Notes: a model not told the origin generated them from the letters alone. A stretch of DNA of 64,000 nucleotides from Coriobacteriaceae bacterium AF08-21 (GCA_027687465.1 JAQCQR010000005.1:62001-126000); one strand, 5' to 3'; positions 27,104-38,181 are shown, numbered from the stretch's first letter. Translations and numbers: made by a program.

Positions 27104-27175
27104 TTATGCGTGTGCGGAATCCTCGCGGCGTGCCGAGGGCGACATGCAGGTTTTTCGACTATGACTGCCTTCCAT
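27104..27175 (-). CDS. Candidate 23-residue leader peptide upstream of mgtA
   Basis: A short frame, MEGSHSRKTCMSPSARRED-SAHA, begins at 27175 with a perfect TAAGGAGG six bases from the ATG, better than most genes here, and stops 140 bases before mgtA on the same strand. Mg2+ transporter genes in enterobacteria are controlled by short leader peptides whose translation senses the cell state (established for mgtL); this one has no sequence similarity to them. The rest of the 26964-27399 gap shows no M-box riboswitch I can recognise. Coding is inferred only from the ribosome binding site and position. Confidence 0.45.
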   Translation of the reverse strand: MEGSHSRKTCMSPSARREDSAHA

Positions 27176-27399
27176 GGCACACCTCCTTAAGGCCGGGCGC
27201 GATGCGCTTCAGGTATCACGTACCCGTTACAATCCGCCCGTATTCTTGATGAGGGGGTTTGTCGTGTCAACCCCTTTGTTTGGAAAACCATTGCCCCTGA
27301 CAAAGCCTTTACAGAATGCCGAGGCCCCAAAGCGCGCCCGCAACGCGCCCTGCCTGCGCTAAACTGGAAGGCACGTACGCGATTACGAGAGGAGCCCGC

Positions 27400-28080
27400 A
27401 TGGAGGCTTACAAGCAAGAGTTCATCAAGTTCATGGTTGAGTCCGACGTTCTTAAATTCGGCAGCTTTACGCTCAAGAGCGGCCGTCAGTCCCCGTTCTT
27501 TATGAACGCCGGCGCCTATGTGACGGGCTATCAGCTCAAGAAGCTGGGCGAGTATTACGCCCAGGCCATCCACGATAACTTTGGCGACGACTTTGACGTG
27601 CTGTTTGGACCGGCCTACAAGGGTATTCCGCTGGCCGTCGTGACCGCAATTGCCTACCACGAGCTGTACGGCAAGGAGGTCAAGTACTGCTGCGATCGCA
27701 AGGAGGCCAAGGACCACGGCGCCGACAAGGGCAACCTGCTGGGCTACGAGCCCCAGGACGGCGACCGCGTGGTCATGGTCGAGGACGTCACCACCAGCGG
27801 TAAGTCCATCGACGAGACCTATCCCAAGGTCAAGGCTGCTGCCGATGTCGAGATCAAGGGCCTCATCGTGTCCCTCAACCGCATGGAGGTCGGCAAGGGT
27901 GGCGTGACCACCGCGCAGAAGGAGATCGAGGCCAAGTACGGTTTCCCCGTCGCGAGCATCGTCTCCATGGCCGAGGTCGTCGAGACCCTCTACAACCACG
28001 AGATCGACGGCAAAGTCGTCATCGACGACGAGCTCAAGGCCGCTATCGACGCCTATTACGAGCAGTACGGAGCTCGTTAG
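27400..28080 (+). CDS. pyrE: Orotate phosphoribosyltransferase
   Basis: This enzyme joins orotate and PRPP to form orotidine 5'-phosphate in pyrimidine synthesis. At 226 residues it is normal or slightly long. The PRPP-binding signature VVMVEDVTTSGKS is present, as are FGPAYKGIPLA and the flexible loop DRKEAKDHGADKGNLLGY. The reading frame is open from 27316, but ATG 27400 has GAGAGGAG in front. No other pyr gene is adjacent, so it appears to stand alone. Its TAG stop is followed without a gap by a structured 3' element. Confidence 0.95.
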   Translation: MEAYKQEFIKFMVESDVLKFGSFTLKSGRQSPFFMNAGAYVTGYQLKKLGEYYAQAIHDNFGDDFDVLFGPAYKGIPLAVVTAIAYHELYGKEVKYCCDRKEAKDHGADKGNLLGYEPQDGDRVVMVEDVTTSGKSIDETYPKVKAAADVEIKGLIVSLNRMEVGKGGVTTAQKEIEAKYGFPVASIVSMAEVVETLYNHEIDGKVVIDDELKAAIDAYYEQYGAR

Positions 28081-28228
28081 TTACGGCGTTTTACCAAACG
28101 CCGTAACTGCTCGACGCTGCGCGGGCCGCATTTGGACAATCTGACGTTCAACTTCAAGGGCGCGACCAGAAGGTCAGCGCCCTTTCGTTTCACGTCACCT
28201 TGTCTCAAATGCGGCCCGCTCGCTGTCG
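28081..28228 (+). ncRNA. Structured 3' element after pyrE (covarying copy 1)
   Basis: Hairpin 1 is TTACGGCGTTT/AAACGCCGTAA with loop TACC (28081-28106). Then comes the anchor CTGCTCGACGCTGCGCGGGC (28107-28126). The outer stem GCGGGCCGCATTTG (28121-28134) pairs with 28206-28219. The inner stem AAGGGCGC (28156-28163) pairs with 28177-28184 and is capped by GACC-AGAA-GGTC with a single bulged A. It ends in GCTCGCTGTC. A second copy at 37042-37190 has the same plan and unrelated but paired stem sequences. Confidence 0.75.
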
Positions 28229-28255
28229 TTGCCAAAACATCGGCGTTGCTGGGCC

Positions 28256-28354
28256 GGCACTTGGGGACGTTCCTTTTCTGCCGGCACCTGGGGACACTCC
28301 TGATGTGGTCGTTGGGGACGTTCTTAAATGACTACTCAGGATGAGCGTCCAAAA
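28256..28354. repeat. Repeat tags GGCACTTGGGGACGTTCC and relatives
   Basis: A 31-base stretch (28256-28286) is identical to 37230-37260. It is followed by GGGGACACTCCT, a GGGGACGTTCTTAAATGA half-unit and the GCGTCCAAAAATCCGCGCTCG tag. With the element above, these fill the gap from pyrE to the next gene; no further gene is supported. Confidence 0.7.
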
Positions 28355-28472
28355 ATCCGCGCTCGTTCGATTGGCGCATGTCTACGCAGCGTAGGTTGTC
28401 GAGCCTGGCCTTCAAATGGATACTGACTGTCGAACCGGTTCACTCCATTTCTTCAATTTGATTGGACAGCCC

Positions 28473-29093
28473 ATGAACCAGACACGGCAAACCAATGCCT
28501 CCCATACTTTTTTGGCAGCGCATGCCATCAAGCAGCTGTGCGAAGAGCGCGGCCTCACCCAGCGCGTCCTGGCGGAAAGCCTTGGCGTGACCGATAAAGC
28601 CGTCAGCAAGTGGGAATCCGGCCGCGGCCTTCCCGACATTTCCCTCGTTGAGCCTTTGGCCCAGAGACTCGGCATAAGCGTGGCTGAGCTTTTGGCTGGT
28701 GACATTCGGGCCAACGCCAACCGTGCAGGCAATATGCTCAAAGGCGTCTTTTACGTTTGCCCTATCTGCGGAAACGTTGTGCACGCGCTCGGAGAAGGCA
28801 GCTTTAGCTGCTGTGGCTCCACGATGTTTCCCCAGGAGGCCGAAGAGCCGGACGCGGACCACGCCTTTTCCATCGAGCGCATCGAGGACGATTGGTACGT
28901 CACGCTCGATCATCCCATGACCAAGGATCACTACATTAGCTTTGTGGCATATGCGACTATGGACGGCATCTGCTTTAAGAAGCTCTATCCAGAGCAATCG
29001 GTGCAGCCGCGCTTCCATATTACCGGGCGCGGCAGGATATATCTTTACTGCAACCAACACGGACTCTTTACGTCGCTGACGCCTCGCAAATAA
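28473..29093 (+). CDS. XRE-family HTH fused to a desulfoferrodoxin-like domain
   Basis: A 206-residue protein. Residues about 10-75 are an XRE/Cro-type helix-turn-helix (GLTQRVLAESLGVTDKAVSK, WESGRGLPD). After a linker comes a desulforedoxin-like metal knuckle, CPICGNVVHALGEGSFSCCG, and a superoxide-reductase-like domain with HPMTKDHYISF and CNQHGLF, which match positions of the iron ligands in desulfoferrodoxin. It may sense superoxide, iron or redox state and regulate transcription (inference). An in-frame ATG at 28416 is possible, but 28473 gives the expected domain start. No partner gene is adjacent. Confidence 0.75.
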   Translation: MNQTRQTNASHTFLAAHAIKQLCEERGLTQRVLAESLGVTDKAVSKWESGRGLPDISLVEPLAQRLGISVAELLAGDIRANANRAGNMLKGVFYVCPICGNVVHALGEGSFSCCGSTMFPQEAEEPDADHAFSIERIEDDWYVTLDHPMTKDHYISFVAYATMDGICFKKLYPEQSVQPRFHITGRGRIYLYCNQHGLFTSLTPRK

Positions 29094-29139
29094 CGGCTGT
29101 CTATCCGCCCTCCTCATGCGTTCCCGGGGGACCCAAAAT

Positions 29140-29203
29140 GAGCGTGGATAATCTCCCGGTTTTGGCCTGTGTGCGGGCTCAAAATGGGAGATTATCCACG
29201 CTC
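29140..29203. repeat. 64-bp palindrome, GTGGATAATCTCCC family, copy 3
   Basis: Arms GAGCGTGGATAATCTCCC and its perfect inverse. Both arms carry the same AGAG to AGCG change compared with copies 1 and 4, so pairing is kept. A GTGTCCGAAAATCCACGCTCG tag follows. Confidence 0.85.
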
Positions 29204-29236
29204 GTTAGGCTAGTGTCCGAAAATCCACGCTCGTCG

Positions 29237-30091
29237 CTACTTAAGCCCGGGCAGGCGGGTGTAGGGAAACGAGCGCTCTAGGAACTCGGAGCAGCGGGCA
29301 TAATCTTTGGCAAAGTAGCTGCTATAGAGCGAATCGAGTACGTATTGCACGGCGATATGGCTGGCGAATTGCGTGATGCGGTGCGTCATGCTCTCGTGGT
29401 CGCTTACCGTGAGATAGGCGGCAAAGCCGGGGTGAATGCGGGCACAGTACGGCGTGCCGATGACGATGACCGGGACATGTCGACTGCTAAGGATCGGCAA
29501 GATCTCCTTGAGGTTGGGGGCAAGGCCGCTGTAGGAGATGATGATTGCCACATGGTCGGGACCCGAGGCGAGCGCCGTGCGCACCTGCGCCTCGACGCTG
29601 TCGTGGCACGTCGCGCTTTTGCCGGCGGAAAGCAGGCGATCGCGGAACATTCCCGCTGGATACAGGTTATGCGAGCCCGTGTAGATGTCCACGGTGCCGG
29701 CGCGCATGATGAGCTTGGCGGCGTGGTCGAGCTGTGCAGGGTCGAGCAGCTCCTGCGTTTCGGCCAAGGTGGTCTGGTAGAGCCCCTCCATGCGCTCCAT
29801 CACCTGCGCAGGGGTGGAGGTGGCATCGAAGGGAAAGTTGATGTCCACGTCGCGCCGGTTGCCCGCCTCGGTCGCCTGGCGGATGAGCTCGACCTTGAGG
29901 TCTTTGAATCCCTCGAGGCCGAGCTTTTTGCAAAAGCGGTGCACGCTCGCGACCGAAACGTTGGCGCACGCGGCAAATTCCTTAATGGAAAGCCCGTGCA
30001 CATCCTCGCCCATGGCGAGGGCCGTTCGCCCAAGTTGTTGCTCGGTGGGGGTGAGGCTTTTGCCCTGCGTGATCTTTCGCCTGATATCCAT
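29237..30091 (-). CDS. RpiR/MurR-family transcriptional regulator
   Basis: A 284-residue sugar-phosphate-responsive regulator. The N-terminal RpiR helix-turn-helix (about 1-77) includes LSIKEFAACANVSVASVHRF and CKKLGLEGFKDLKVEL. The C-terminal SIS domain (about 110-250) has VDIYTGSHNLYPAG and ISYSGLAPNLKEIL, which bind phosphosugars. Such regulators usually control nearby sugar genes; the candidates here are the GH106-like hydrolase, the GH1 enzymes and the PTS components. The ATG at 30091 follows AGGAGCCAT. It is transcribed away from the XRE gene and towards it in space (convergent). Confidence 0.9.
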   Translation of the reverse strand: MDIRRKITQGKSLTPTEQQLGRTALAMGEDVHGLSIKEFAACANVSVASVHRFCKKLGLEGFKDLKVELIRQATEAGNRRDVDINFPFDATSTPAQVMERMEGLYQTTLAETQELLDPAQLDHAAKLIMRAGTVDIYTGSHNLYPAGMFRDRLLSAGKSATCHDSVEAQVRTALASGPDHVAIIISYSGLAPNLKEILPILSSRHVPVIVIGTPYCARIHPGFAAYLTVSDHESMTHRITQFASHIAVQYVLDSLYSSYFAKDYARCSEFLERSFPYTRLPGLK

Positions 30092-30166
30092 ATGGCTCCT
30101 ATGCGTTTGCGTCGCGATAAACCAATCATAGCGATAAATAAAACGTTCGGCTTGGCTGGGAGTTTT

Positions 30167-30211
30167 GGTCCGCTGGTCTATGAACGACGGACCGCTCGAC
30201 GCTGTGCGGGC
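30167..30211 (+). other. Partial relative of the CTCGACGCTG 3' element
   Basis: GGTCCG/CGGACC (30167-30172, 30188-30193) is followed by GCTCGACGCTGTGCGGGC (30194-30211), which matches the anchor of the pyrE and lipoprotein 3' elements with one change. A weak GGGCTCAACA/TGTTGGGCC stem may follow. It lies beyond the 3' end of the GH106-like gene, in the opposite orientation. Confidence 0.4.
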
Positions 30212-30257
30212 TCAACATAGGGGCGCTGTCCTTGTTGGGCCGTTTGTGCCCGGGGCG

Positions 30258-32849
30258 TTACCCGAGCACGCGTACGGGCCCCAAGAGGCCGCTGGGATCG
30301 GAGGGCTCGGTCATGCCGAACATGTCGGGGACGGCGTGGTCGAGGGTGTTGATGATGTCAACCGTAAGCGCGTGCTCACCGGCCAAAAGCGCGCCGGCCT
30401 CAAAGCGGTAAGGCGGACAGATGCGTGTGCCGAGGGATTTGCCGTCGAGGGTGACGGTTGCGGTCTCAAAGACCTCCCCAAGGTCGATGACGGTGCGGCT
30501 GGCCGCTTCGCCCAGGACAAAGGAAGCCCGGTAGCGGAATGTGCCGGCCTTGCCGGGGAACTCGGCCGAGGAAAGGTCGTGCAGGTCTGCAAGCTCAACA
30601 GACTCGCCAAAGGCATCGGTGCCAGGGGCAGAGAAGGCAACCGCCCAGGGCCCGTCGACGCATGTGGCTTCGTCTTCGGCGGTTGCCACAGCAACGGAAC
30701 CTGTAGCCCCAAGGACCACGATGCAGCTCTCGTAGGGAGCCAGCTCGAGCGTGCCGTCAAAGGCGGCGGGCTCGGTGCCGTTGAGCAGATCGAGGCGCGC
30801 GCCTGCAACGGGTGTGCCGTCGGCAAGCGCAATCTGAGTGGAGATACCCTGCTTGGGATGCTCGTTGACGAGCATCAGATAGGTCTCGCCCGCCCGCTCG
30901 TAGCGCAGTGCGCGCAGCCAGGGCTGGGGCTCGGCGCAAACCACGGTCTGCATGCCGGTGTTGGCAAGTGTGTCTGCGAGCTCGGTGGTCGCCAGGAGCT
31001 TGATGCCGGCGACCGCGGCTGCATCCAGGGAGGCAAAGCCCTCGCGACCTGCAGTGTCACCGTCGTAGCGCTTGTTCGGCAACTCATCCAGCGCGTACAC
31101 GGCAACACCTGCGGCTGCGGCACGCGCGGCAAAGTCGAGCACGGCTTCGCCGACAAACTCGGCTCCGGGCATCACCAGGCAGCGGTATGCCTGGCCGTTC
31201 ACGCTAAAGCCGCTACCGTCTGCGGCAATTTCAACGGCATAGCGCCCTGCGTCCTCAAATGCCTCTGCCGGCACGATGTCAAAGTCGACCTGCGCGCGCA
31301 TAAGCTCGGAGGCGGCATGCTGCATAAAGTTCGCCTCGCCTGCCCACTCGGCGTCCGCATGGTAGAGAAGCGCCACCGGGGTCGTTGCGCGCCCGCCGCT
31401 CAGCAGGCTCGCCGTACGGTTCATGTAGCTCATAAGCTGCCCAAAGTGTGCAAACTGGGGGTTTTGGCCATGCGCATAGAAATGCGGCGGGCAGTCCCAG
31501 TCGGGGAAGGCGGCCATGCTAAAGGCATGCGGCACAAACCAATTGACGCCGCGCACCAAAAAATGATCGGCGATCCACTTCATCTCGCGTAGGCCTTCGT
31601 GCCATCCAAATGCGCCAAAGACCTCGGCCATGCAGCGCCCCTGCTTTTTGGGGTCGAGGTGTGCTGCCGAGGAGCCCAGCTTGGGCAGCACGTAGTTATA
31701 GAACTCGAGGTCCCACACGCCGCGTCCGTAGCTGTGAAGGCCGCGGTCCATGCCGGGTACCAGCTGGTTGATCACGATGTCGACGCCCGCCATGTCCTGA
31801 CCGCCCACGGCGCGGAAGTAGTGCCCGGCGCCCACGCCCAGGCGCGCGTGGCAGTCCTTGTCCTCGATAACGTGGCCGATGTACTGCACGCCGCGCGCGC
31901 GGCACCAGTCTCCGAGCTGGTCGCAGAAGCACTCCTTATAGAGGGTGCTCGCGATGTCCATATAGACGTGGCGTACGTGCGCGCCGGCCGGCTCGCGGTC
32001 CCACAGGTGCGGGAGCTCGGCCAGGTAGCGCTCGCCCAGTGCCGCGCGCAGGCGACGCTCAAGCTCGGCCGACCAGGGTAGGGGCGCGGTGGCCTTGCCG
32101 ATGAGCGTGTCCGAGATGCCATCGGGGCCCGTGGTGCCCTTCTCGTTGGCAAATCCGGGCTCATCGGAGAAAAAGCCCAAGATGGTCTTGCCAAACTCAT
32201 CGCCCAGATGCTCAAAATGCGGCTCGTAGACAGCATCGATGAGCTGCGCCACCGAGGCGCGGTCGACCATATTGATGTAGTCCTCGTTGTAGGAGGTCTT
32301 GCCGCTCGTGAACATCACGCATGCCTGCGTGAGGCCCGCAGGTGCATCGAAGACCAGGCGGCTGGGGTTGCCGTCTGCATCGTCGATTACTCGGTAAGCG
32401 ACGTCGACGGGGCTGCCGTCCTGCATAAATGTCACGCCGTAGAAGCGCTCCGTTTTGTCGAGCATGTTGGCGAGCGCGATGCTCGCGGCGGACGTGGGGC
32501 CCACGATGTCGAACGTGCGGTGCGTGAGCACGATCTTGCGGAGCTCGGGCACGGCCTCCTTGACGGCGCCGTTGGCAAAGCCCGTGGGGAAGTGCGCGTC
32601 GTCCAAGATCCAGAGCTTAAGGCCCAGCTGCCTGCACTCGTCAATGACAAAGCGCAAGTCGCGCCACCAGCCCTCGCCGCAAAAATCGGGGTGTGGGCGG
32701 CTTTCGAGACAGACCTCGTGGATGTCGGCGCCGGCGATCTTTTCCAGATACTCGGCAATGGTCTTATGGCTCTCGCCCTTCATCCACAAAAACGGAAGCA
32801 CGTGGTTGTCGTATGTGCCCTCGAGCACCTGCTGATAGTACGCGGTCAT
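30258..32849 (-). CDS. Large glycoside hydrolase, GH106-like (alpha-L-rhamnosidase type)
   Basis: An 863-residue protein whose layout resembles GH106-type hydrolases: an N-terminal catalytic barrel (YDNHVLPFLWMKGES; GLKLWILDDAHFPTGFANG; ILGFFSDEPGFANEKG), a middle region with the GHYFRAVGGQDMAGVDIVIN segment and a HAFSMAAFPDWDCPPHFYAHG loop, and a C-terminal beta-sandwich (FRYRASFVLGEAASRTVIDL). Aspartate and glutamate residues in DDAHFPTG and SDEPG are catalytic candidates. It has no signal peptide, so the substrate is probably an imported oligosaccharide. The frame runs open far upstream, but the ATG at 32849 follows AAGGAGGATCC. It is divergent from an AraC regulator 114 bases away, a likely activator. 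Family assignment is moderate; the substrate is not proven. Confidence 0.72.
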   Translation of the reverse strand: MTAYYQQVLEGTYDNHVLPFLWMKGESHKTIAEYLEKIAGADIHEVCLESRPHPDFCGEGWWRDLRFVIDECRQLGLKLWILDDAHFPTGFANGAVKEAVPELRKIVLTHRTFDIVGPTSAASIALANMLDKTERFYGVTFMQDGSPVDVAYRVIDDADGNPSRLVFDAPAGLTQACVMFTSGKTSYNEDYINMVDRASVAQLIDAVYEPHFEHLGDEFGKTILGFFSDEPGFANEKGTTGPDGISDTLIGKATAPLPWSAELERRLRAALGERYLAELPHLWDREPAGAHVRHVYMDIASTLYKECFCDQLGDWCRARGVQYIGHVIEDKDCHARLGVGAGHYFRAVGGQDMAGVDIVINQLVPGMDRGLHSYGRGVWDLEFYNYVLPKLGSSAAHLDPKKQGRCMAEVFGAFGWHEGLREMKWIADHFLVRGVNWFVPHAFSMAAFPDWDCPPHFYAHGQNPQFAHFGQLMSYMNRTASLLSGGRATTPVALLYHADAEWAGEANFMQHAASELMRAQVDFDIVPAEAFEDAGRYAVEIAADGSGFSVNGQAYRCLVMPGAEFVGEAVLDFAARAAAAGVAVYALDELPNKRYDGDTAGREGFASLDAAAVAGIKLLATTELADTLANTGMQTVVCAEPQPWLRALRYERAGETYLMLVNEHPKQGISTQIALADGTPVAGARLDLLNGTEPAAFDGTLELAPYESCIVVLGATGSVAVATAEDEATCVDGPWAVAFSAPGTDAFGESVELADLHDLSSAEFPGKAGTFRYRASFVLGEAASRTVIDLGEVFETATVTLDGKSLGTRICPPYRFEAGALLAGEHALTVDIINTLDHAVPDMFGMTEPSDPSGLLGPVRVLG

Positions 32850-32963
32850 GGATCCTCCTTGGCTCGATCGATCTGCTGCATAGCACAGATTATGGACGCG
32901 TCGGCGCGTTCTGCTAATATCTGAATCACGACGAACTATGACCAAATCAACGATTGGCAAGCC

Positions 32964-35566
<2,603 letters not shown>

Positions 35567-35705
35567 TCGACAATATGAGTGCCACCGGGGAAAGCGTTGG
35601 GATGGGCTCGCGATTCGAGTCCCCACCTTAGCATTTGAACCATTTGGCACTATAATCACCGTAGGCATGCGCACAACGTTGCGCTTAATCAAGAGGAGAA
35701 AACGT

Positions 35706-36242
35706 ATGGGTCTGTTTGACATGTTCAAGAAGAAGGCTGAGCCCGCGACTGCCGCTGCTCCGTCCTCCATCTCTGCTTCTGCCGGCGCCGACGTGCTGTG
35801 CTCGCCCGTCAAGGGCAAGGTCATCAAGATGGCCGACGTGCCCGATCCCGTCTTTGGCGGCGAGGTCCTGGGCAAGGGCTGCGCCGTGTGGCCCGAGGAC
35901 GATCTGGTCTACGCTCCCTGCGACGGCAAGGTGACCGTCACCATGGGTCACGCCGTGGGCCTGCAGTCCGATAGCGGCATCGAGGTTCTGGTGCACGTTG
36001 GCGTCGATACCGTCAACATGAACGGCGACGGCTTCGAGGGCTTCGTCAAGGCCGACGACGTCGTGAAGGCCGGCCAGCCCATGCTCAAGATCGACCGTGC
36101 CAAGATCGCCGCTGCCGGCTACAAGGACTGCGTCGTCGTTGCTGTGTCCAACACCGCCGAGTTTGCCGATGTCGAACTCGCCGTCGAGGCCGACTCCGCT
36201 GTCGCCGCCGGTGATGCCATCGTTAAGGTCGTCCGCAAGTAA
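35706..36242 (+). CDS. PTS glucose-type EIIA component
   Basis: A 178-residue soluble EIIA of the Crr/glucose family that carries phosphate from HPr to EIIB. A short N-terminal helix and an Ala/Ser linker lead into the beta-sandwich; His97 in VLVHVGVDTV is the phosphorylation site and His82 in GHAVGLQ its partner. It has no fused EIIB or EIIC and could serve the EIIBC at 17857, which lacks its own EIIA. AAGAGGAG precedes ATG 35706. A strong terminator follows. It may also act in regulation like E. coli Crr, which cannot be judged here. Confidence 0.93.
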   Translation: MGLFDMFKKKAEPATAAAPSSISASAGADVLCSPVKGKVIKMADVPDPVFGGEVLGKGCAVWPEDDLVYAPCDGKVTVTMGHAVGLQSDSGIEVLVHVGVDTVNMNGDGFEGFVKADDVVKAGQPMLKIDRAKIAAAGYKDCVVVAVSNTAEFADVELAVEADSAVAAGDAIVKVVRK

Positions 36243-36268
36243 ACTGCGGCATCCAAAGGATGTGCAAG

Positions 36269-36298
36269 GGTGGTCGGGTTTTCCGGCCACCTTTTTTT
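36269..36298 (+). terminator. Intrinsic terminator of the EIIA gene
   Basis: GGTGGTCGG (36269-36277) pairs with CCGGCCACC (36283-36291), followed by seven T residues. Confidence 0.92.
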
Positions 36299-36479
36299 AT
36301 TGCATCGCGGGGAAGCGTTTTATTGCACGTTGGGCGGGCTTGCAAACCGTTCGGACGCTAAAACGAACCGACCGCGCCTTCGCGTTGCCGAGGATGTTCA
36401 TAAGTGGATAGTATGGGCTTACTTATTACAACGCGCGCCGCGTCTGGGAAGCGCGGTGCCGCTCATTGGGAGGAACAAC

Positions 36480-37037
36480 ATGAAAAAGAAGCTGCTGCTT
36501 GCGCCCCTCATGGCCGTCTTGGTTGCATGCGTGGTCGTGCTTTCCGGCTGTGGAGGTCCTTCGGTTGAGGAGCTCATCACCGAGGATCTTACGACGCAGT
36601 TTGACGAGGTCAAGAACGGTGGCGACGACTTCCTCTCTGGTCTGGAGGAGGCTTCGGGCGACGAGTTCGAGCAGTTGGGTATCGATCCCAAGGAGTATGC
36701 CAAGACCTATCTCGAGGGCTTTGACTACGAGATCGGCGACGTGACGGTCGACGAGGACAAGGGTGTCGCGACCGCCGAGGTCTCCATCACCTGCAAGTCC
36801 ATGAACAAGATCGTCGAGGACTTCTCCACCCAGTATCAGGAGAAGGTCGCCGCGCTTGATACGGTTCCCTCCGATGACGAACTGTACAAGATGGCAGGTC
36901 AGGTTATGGTCGATGTGACCAAGGCCACCGAGCCCAGGAAGACCACGGTTATCTTCAAGTACACCTGCAACGACGACGGCGAGTGGTCTGCCGATGACTC
37001 CGTCAACTCCGAGATGATGGATGCAATGCTGAGCTAG
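36480..37037 (+). CDS. Small lipoprotein of unknown function
   Basis: A 185-residue lipoprotein. The signal peptide MKKKLLLAPLMAVLVACVVV ends in an LSGC lipobox, predicting a lipid-anchored extracellular protein. The mature part is acidic, with mixed helix/strand character (VEELITEDLTTQFDEVKNGG; YEIGDVTVDEDKGVATAEVS), like DUF5105-type lipoproteins common in Coriobacteriia and Firmicutes; that family link is tentative. Upstream in-frame sequence lacks a ribosome binding site; ATG 36480 follows GGGAGGAAC. The gene stands alone between the EIIA terminator and a structured 3' element that starts five bases after its stop. Confidence 0.78.
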   Translation: MKKKLLLAPLMAVLVACVVVLSGCGGPSVEELITEDLTTQFDEVKNGGDDFLSGLEEASGDEFEQLGIDPKEYAKTYLEGFDYEIGDVTVDEDKGVATAEVSITCKSMNKIVEDFSTQYQEKVAALDTVPSDDELYKMAGQVMVDVTKATEPRKTTVIFKYTCNDDGEWSADDSVNSEMMDAMLS

Positions 37038-37041
37038 TTTG

Positions 37042-37190
37042 TTGCGGCGTTTTACCAAACGCCGCAACTGCTCGACGCTGCGCGGGCACCAGAGCGACAA
37101 CTTGTCATTCAAAGAGGACGGCATGACCAGAAGGTCTATGCCGTCCTCTTTTCATGCCAATTTGTTCGCTCTGGTGCCCGCTCGCTGTCC
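37042..37190 (+). ncRNA. Structured 3' element after the lipoprotein gene (covarying copy 2)
   Basis: Hairpin 1 is TTGCGGCGTTT/AAACGCCGCAA with loop TACC (37042-37067). The same CTGCTCGACGCTGCGCGGGC anchor follows. The outer stem GCGGGCACCAGAGCGA (37082-37097) pairs with 37166-37181 over 16 bp. The inner stem AAAGAGGACGGCAT (37111-37124) pairs with 37138-37151 and is capped by GACC-AGAA-GGTC with one bulged T. GCTCGCTGTC ends the element. Compared with copy 1, stem sequences differ but pairing is complete. Confidence 0.75.
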
Positions 37191-37229
37191 GTCCTCTACC
37201 TGCGGCGTTGCCATGGTAGTCATTGGGGC

Positions 37230-37260
37230 GGCACTTGGGGACGTTCCTTTTCTGCCGGCA
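37230..37260. repeat. 31-base repeat identical to 28256-28286
   Basis: GGCACTTGGGGACGTTCC and the following bases are identical to the copy downstream of pyrE. Both copies follow, at similar distance, a covarying 3' element, so the pair of elements may have been copied or inserted together. Confidence 0.75.
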
Positions 37261-37310
37261 GTTGGGGACACTCCTTGCGCCAGCGTTGCATCGAATGCTC
37301 GGGAAAATAC

Positions 37311-37471
37311 GAGCCGGTATTTGGCCGAATAGCGGGTCGCGGTTTCCGGATGGGGTGGGTTGTGGAAAGTGCGACCCGGAATATTGCTCTGAAACGGGAT
37401 GCCGTTTCCCCGACAAGGCTCAACCGGAAAGCGCATCCCATTCTGGGGCGGCAAAACGGGATGCGCTTTCC
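37311..37471. repeat. Tandem palindromic array, GGAAAGCGCATCCC family (3 units)
   Basis: Three palindromic units with GGAAA...CC and GG...TTTCC arms. The last is perfect: GGAAAGCGCATCCC (37426-37439) with GGGATGCGCTTTCC (37458-37471). A second three-unit array is at 52209-52380. Together with the 3' element and the 31-base repeat they fill the 475-base gap; no gene is supported. Confidence 0.75.
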
Positions 37472-37512
37472 GCGCGACAGAATCTATGCAGCCGTGTTGA
37501 GCGACAGCCCCG

Positions 37513-38181
37513 CTACTCGCCCAGAATCAGCGCCGAGAGCTCGTCTTGGGTGTCCACCACGTAGTCGGCGCCGGCGGCTTCCAGCTCTGCGCGGCCGCGG
37601 AAGCCCCAGCTGACACCGGCGCTCTTGAGGCCGGCATTGTGACCGGTCAGGATATCGACATTGGAATCGCCTACATAGAGTGTGGTTGCCGGATCGGCGC
37701 CTAGCTCTTTCATCACATGCAGCGTAACAGGCGCCTCGGGCTTGGGAGGAAACGCATCGACTCGGCCCTGCACCAGCGCAAAGCGCTCGGAACCAAAGTA
37801 TTTCTCGATAAGCGGAACCGCCGAGACGTGGTCCTTGTTGGTGAGCACGGCAAGCTGCACGCCCGCGGCGCGCAGGCGGTCGAGCATCTCGATAGTACCG
37901 GCATAGGGGGCAGTGTGGTCCTCCTTGTGCTCGCCGTAATAGGCCCTAAACTCGGCAAGCGTCTGCTCAAACATGCGACCGTCGCCCGCATACTCGGCAG
38001 GCATAAAGCGCTCGACCAGCTTGAGCATGCCGTTTCCCACCTTGTAGCGGTACTCGTCTACGGCAAACGTGGGCCAGCCGTGCGTCTCGCAGGTATGGTT
38101 GCCGGCGGCCGCCAGGTCCTCGAGCGTGTTGAGGATGGTGCCATCCAGATCAAAGATCACATGGGAAAAAGCTGCTGCCAT
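37513..38181 (-). CDS. HAD-family phosphatase (phosphoglycolate phosphatase-like)
   Basis: A 222-residue haloacid-dehalogenase hydrolase. Motif I is FDLDGTILNT with the nucleophile Asp, motif II is AVLTNKDH, motif III is the Lys in PPKPEAP, and motif IV is YVGDSNVDI. The cap domain is the helical Gph/PGP type. It probably dephosphorylates 2-phosphoglycolate or another small phosphate ester. ATG 38181 has AGGAGCACCC upstream. It is followed on the minus strand by a palindromic array and preceded by hypE, with no clear functional link. Confidence 0.88.
   Translation of the reverse strand: MAAAFSHVIFDLDGTILNTLEDLAAAGNHTCETHGWPTFAVDEYRYKVGNGMLKLVERFMPAEYAGDGRMFEQTLAEFRAYYGEHKEDHTAPYAGTIEMLDRLRAAGVQLAVLTNKDHVSAVPLIEKYFGSERFALVQGRVDAFPPKPEAPVTLHVMKELGADPATTLYVGDSNVDILTGHNAGLKSAGVSWGFRGRAELEAAGADYVVDTQDELSALILGE

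Noticed and set aside
26964..27399. M-box Mg2+ riboswitch upstream of mgtA
   Set aside because: I could not find the conserved core; the leader is explained at least as well by the short frame and hairpin.
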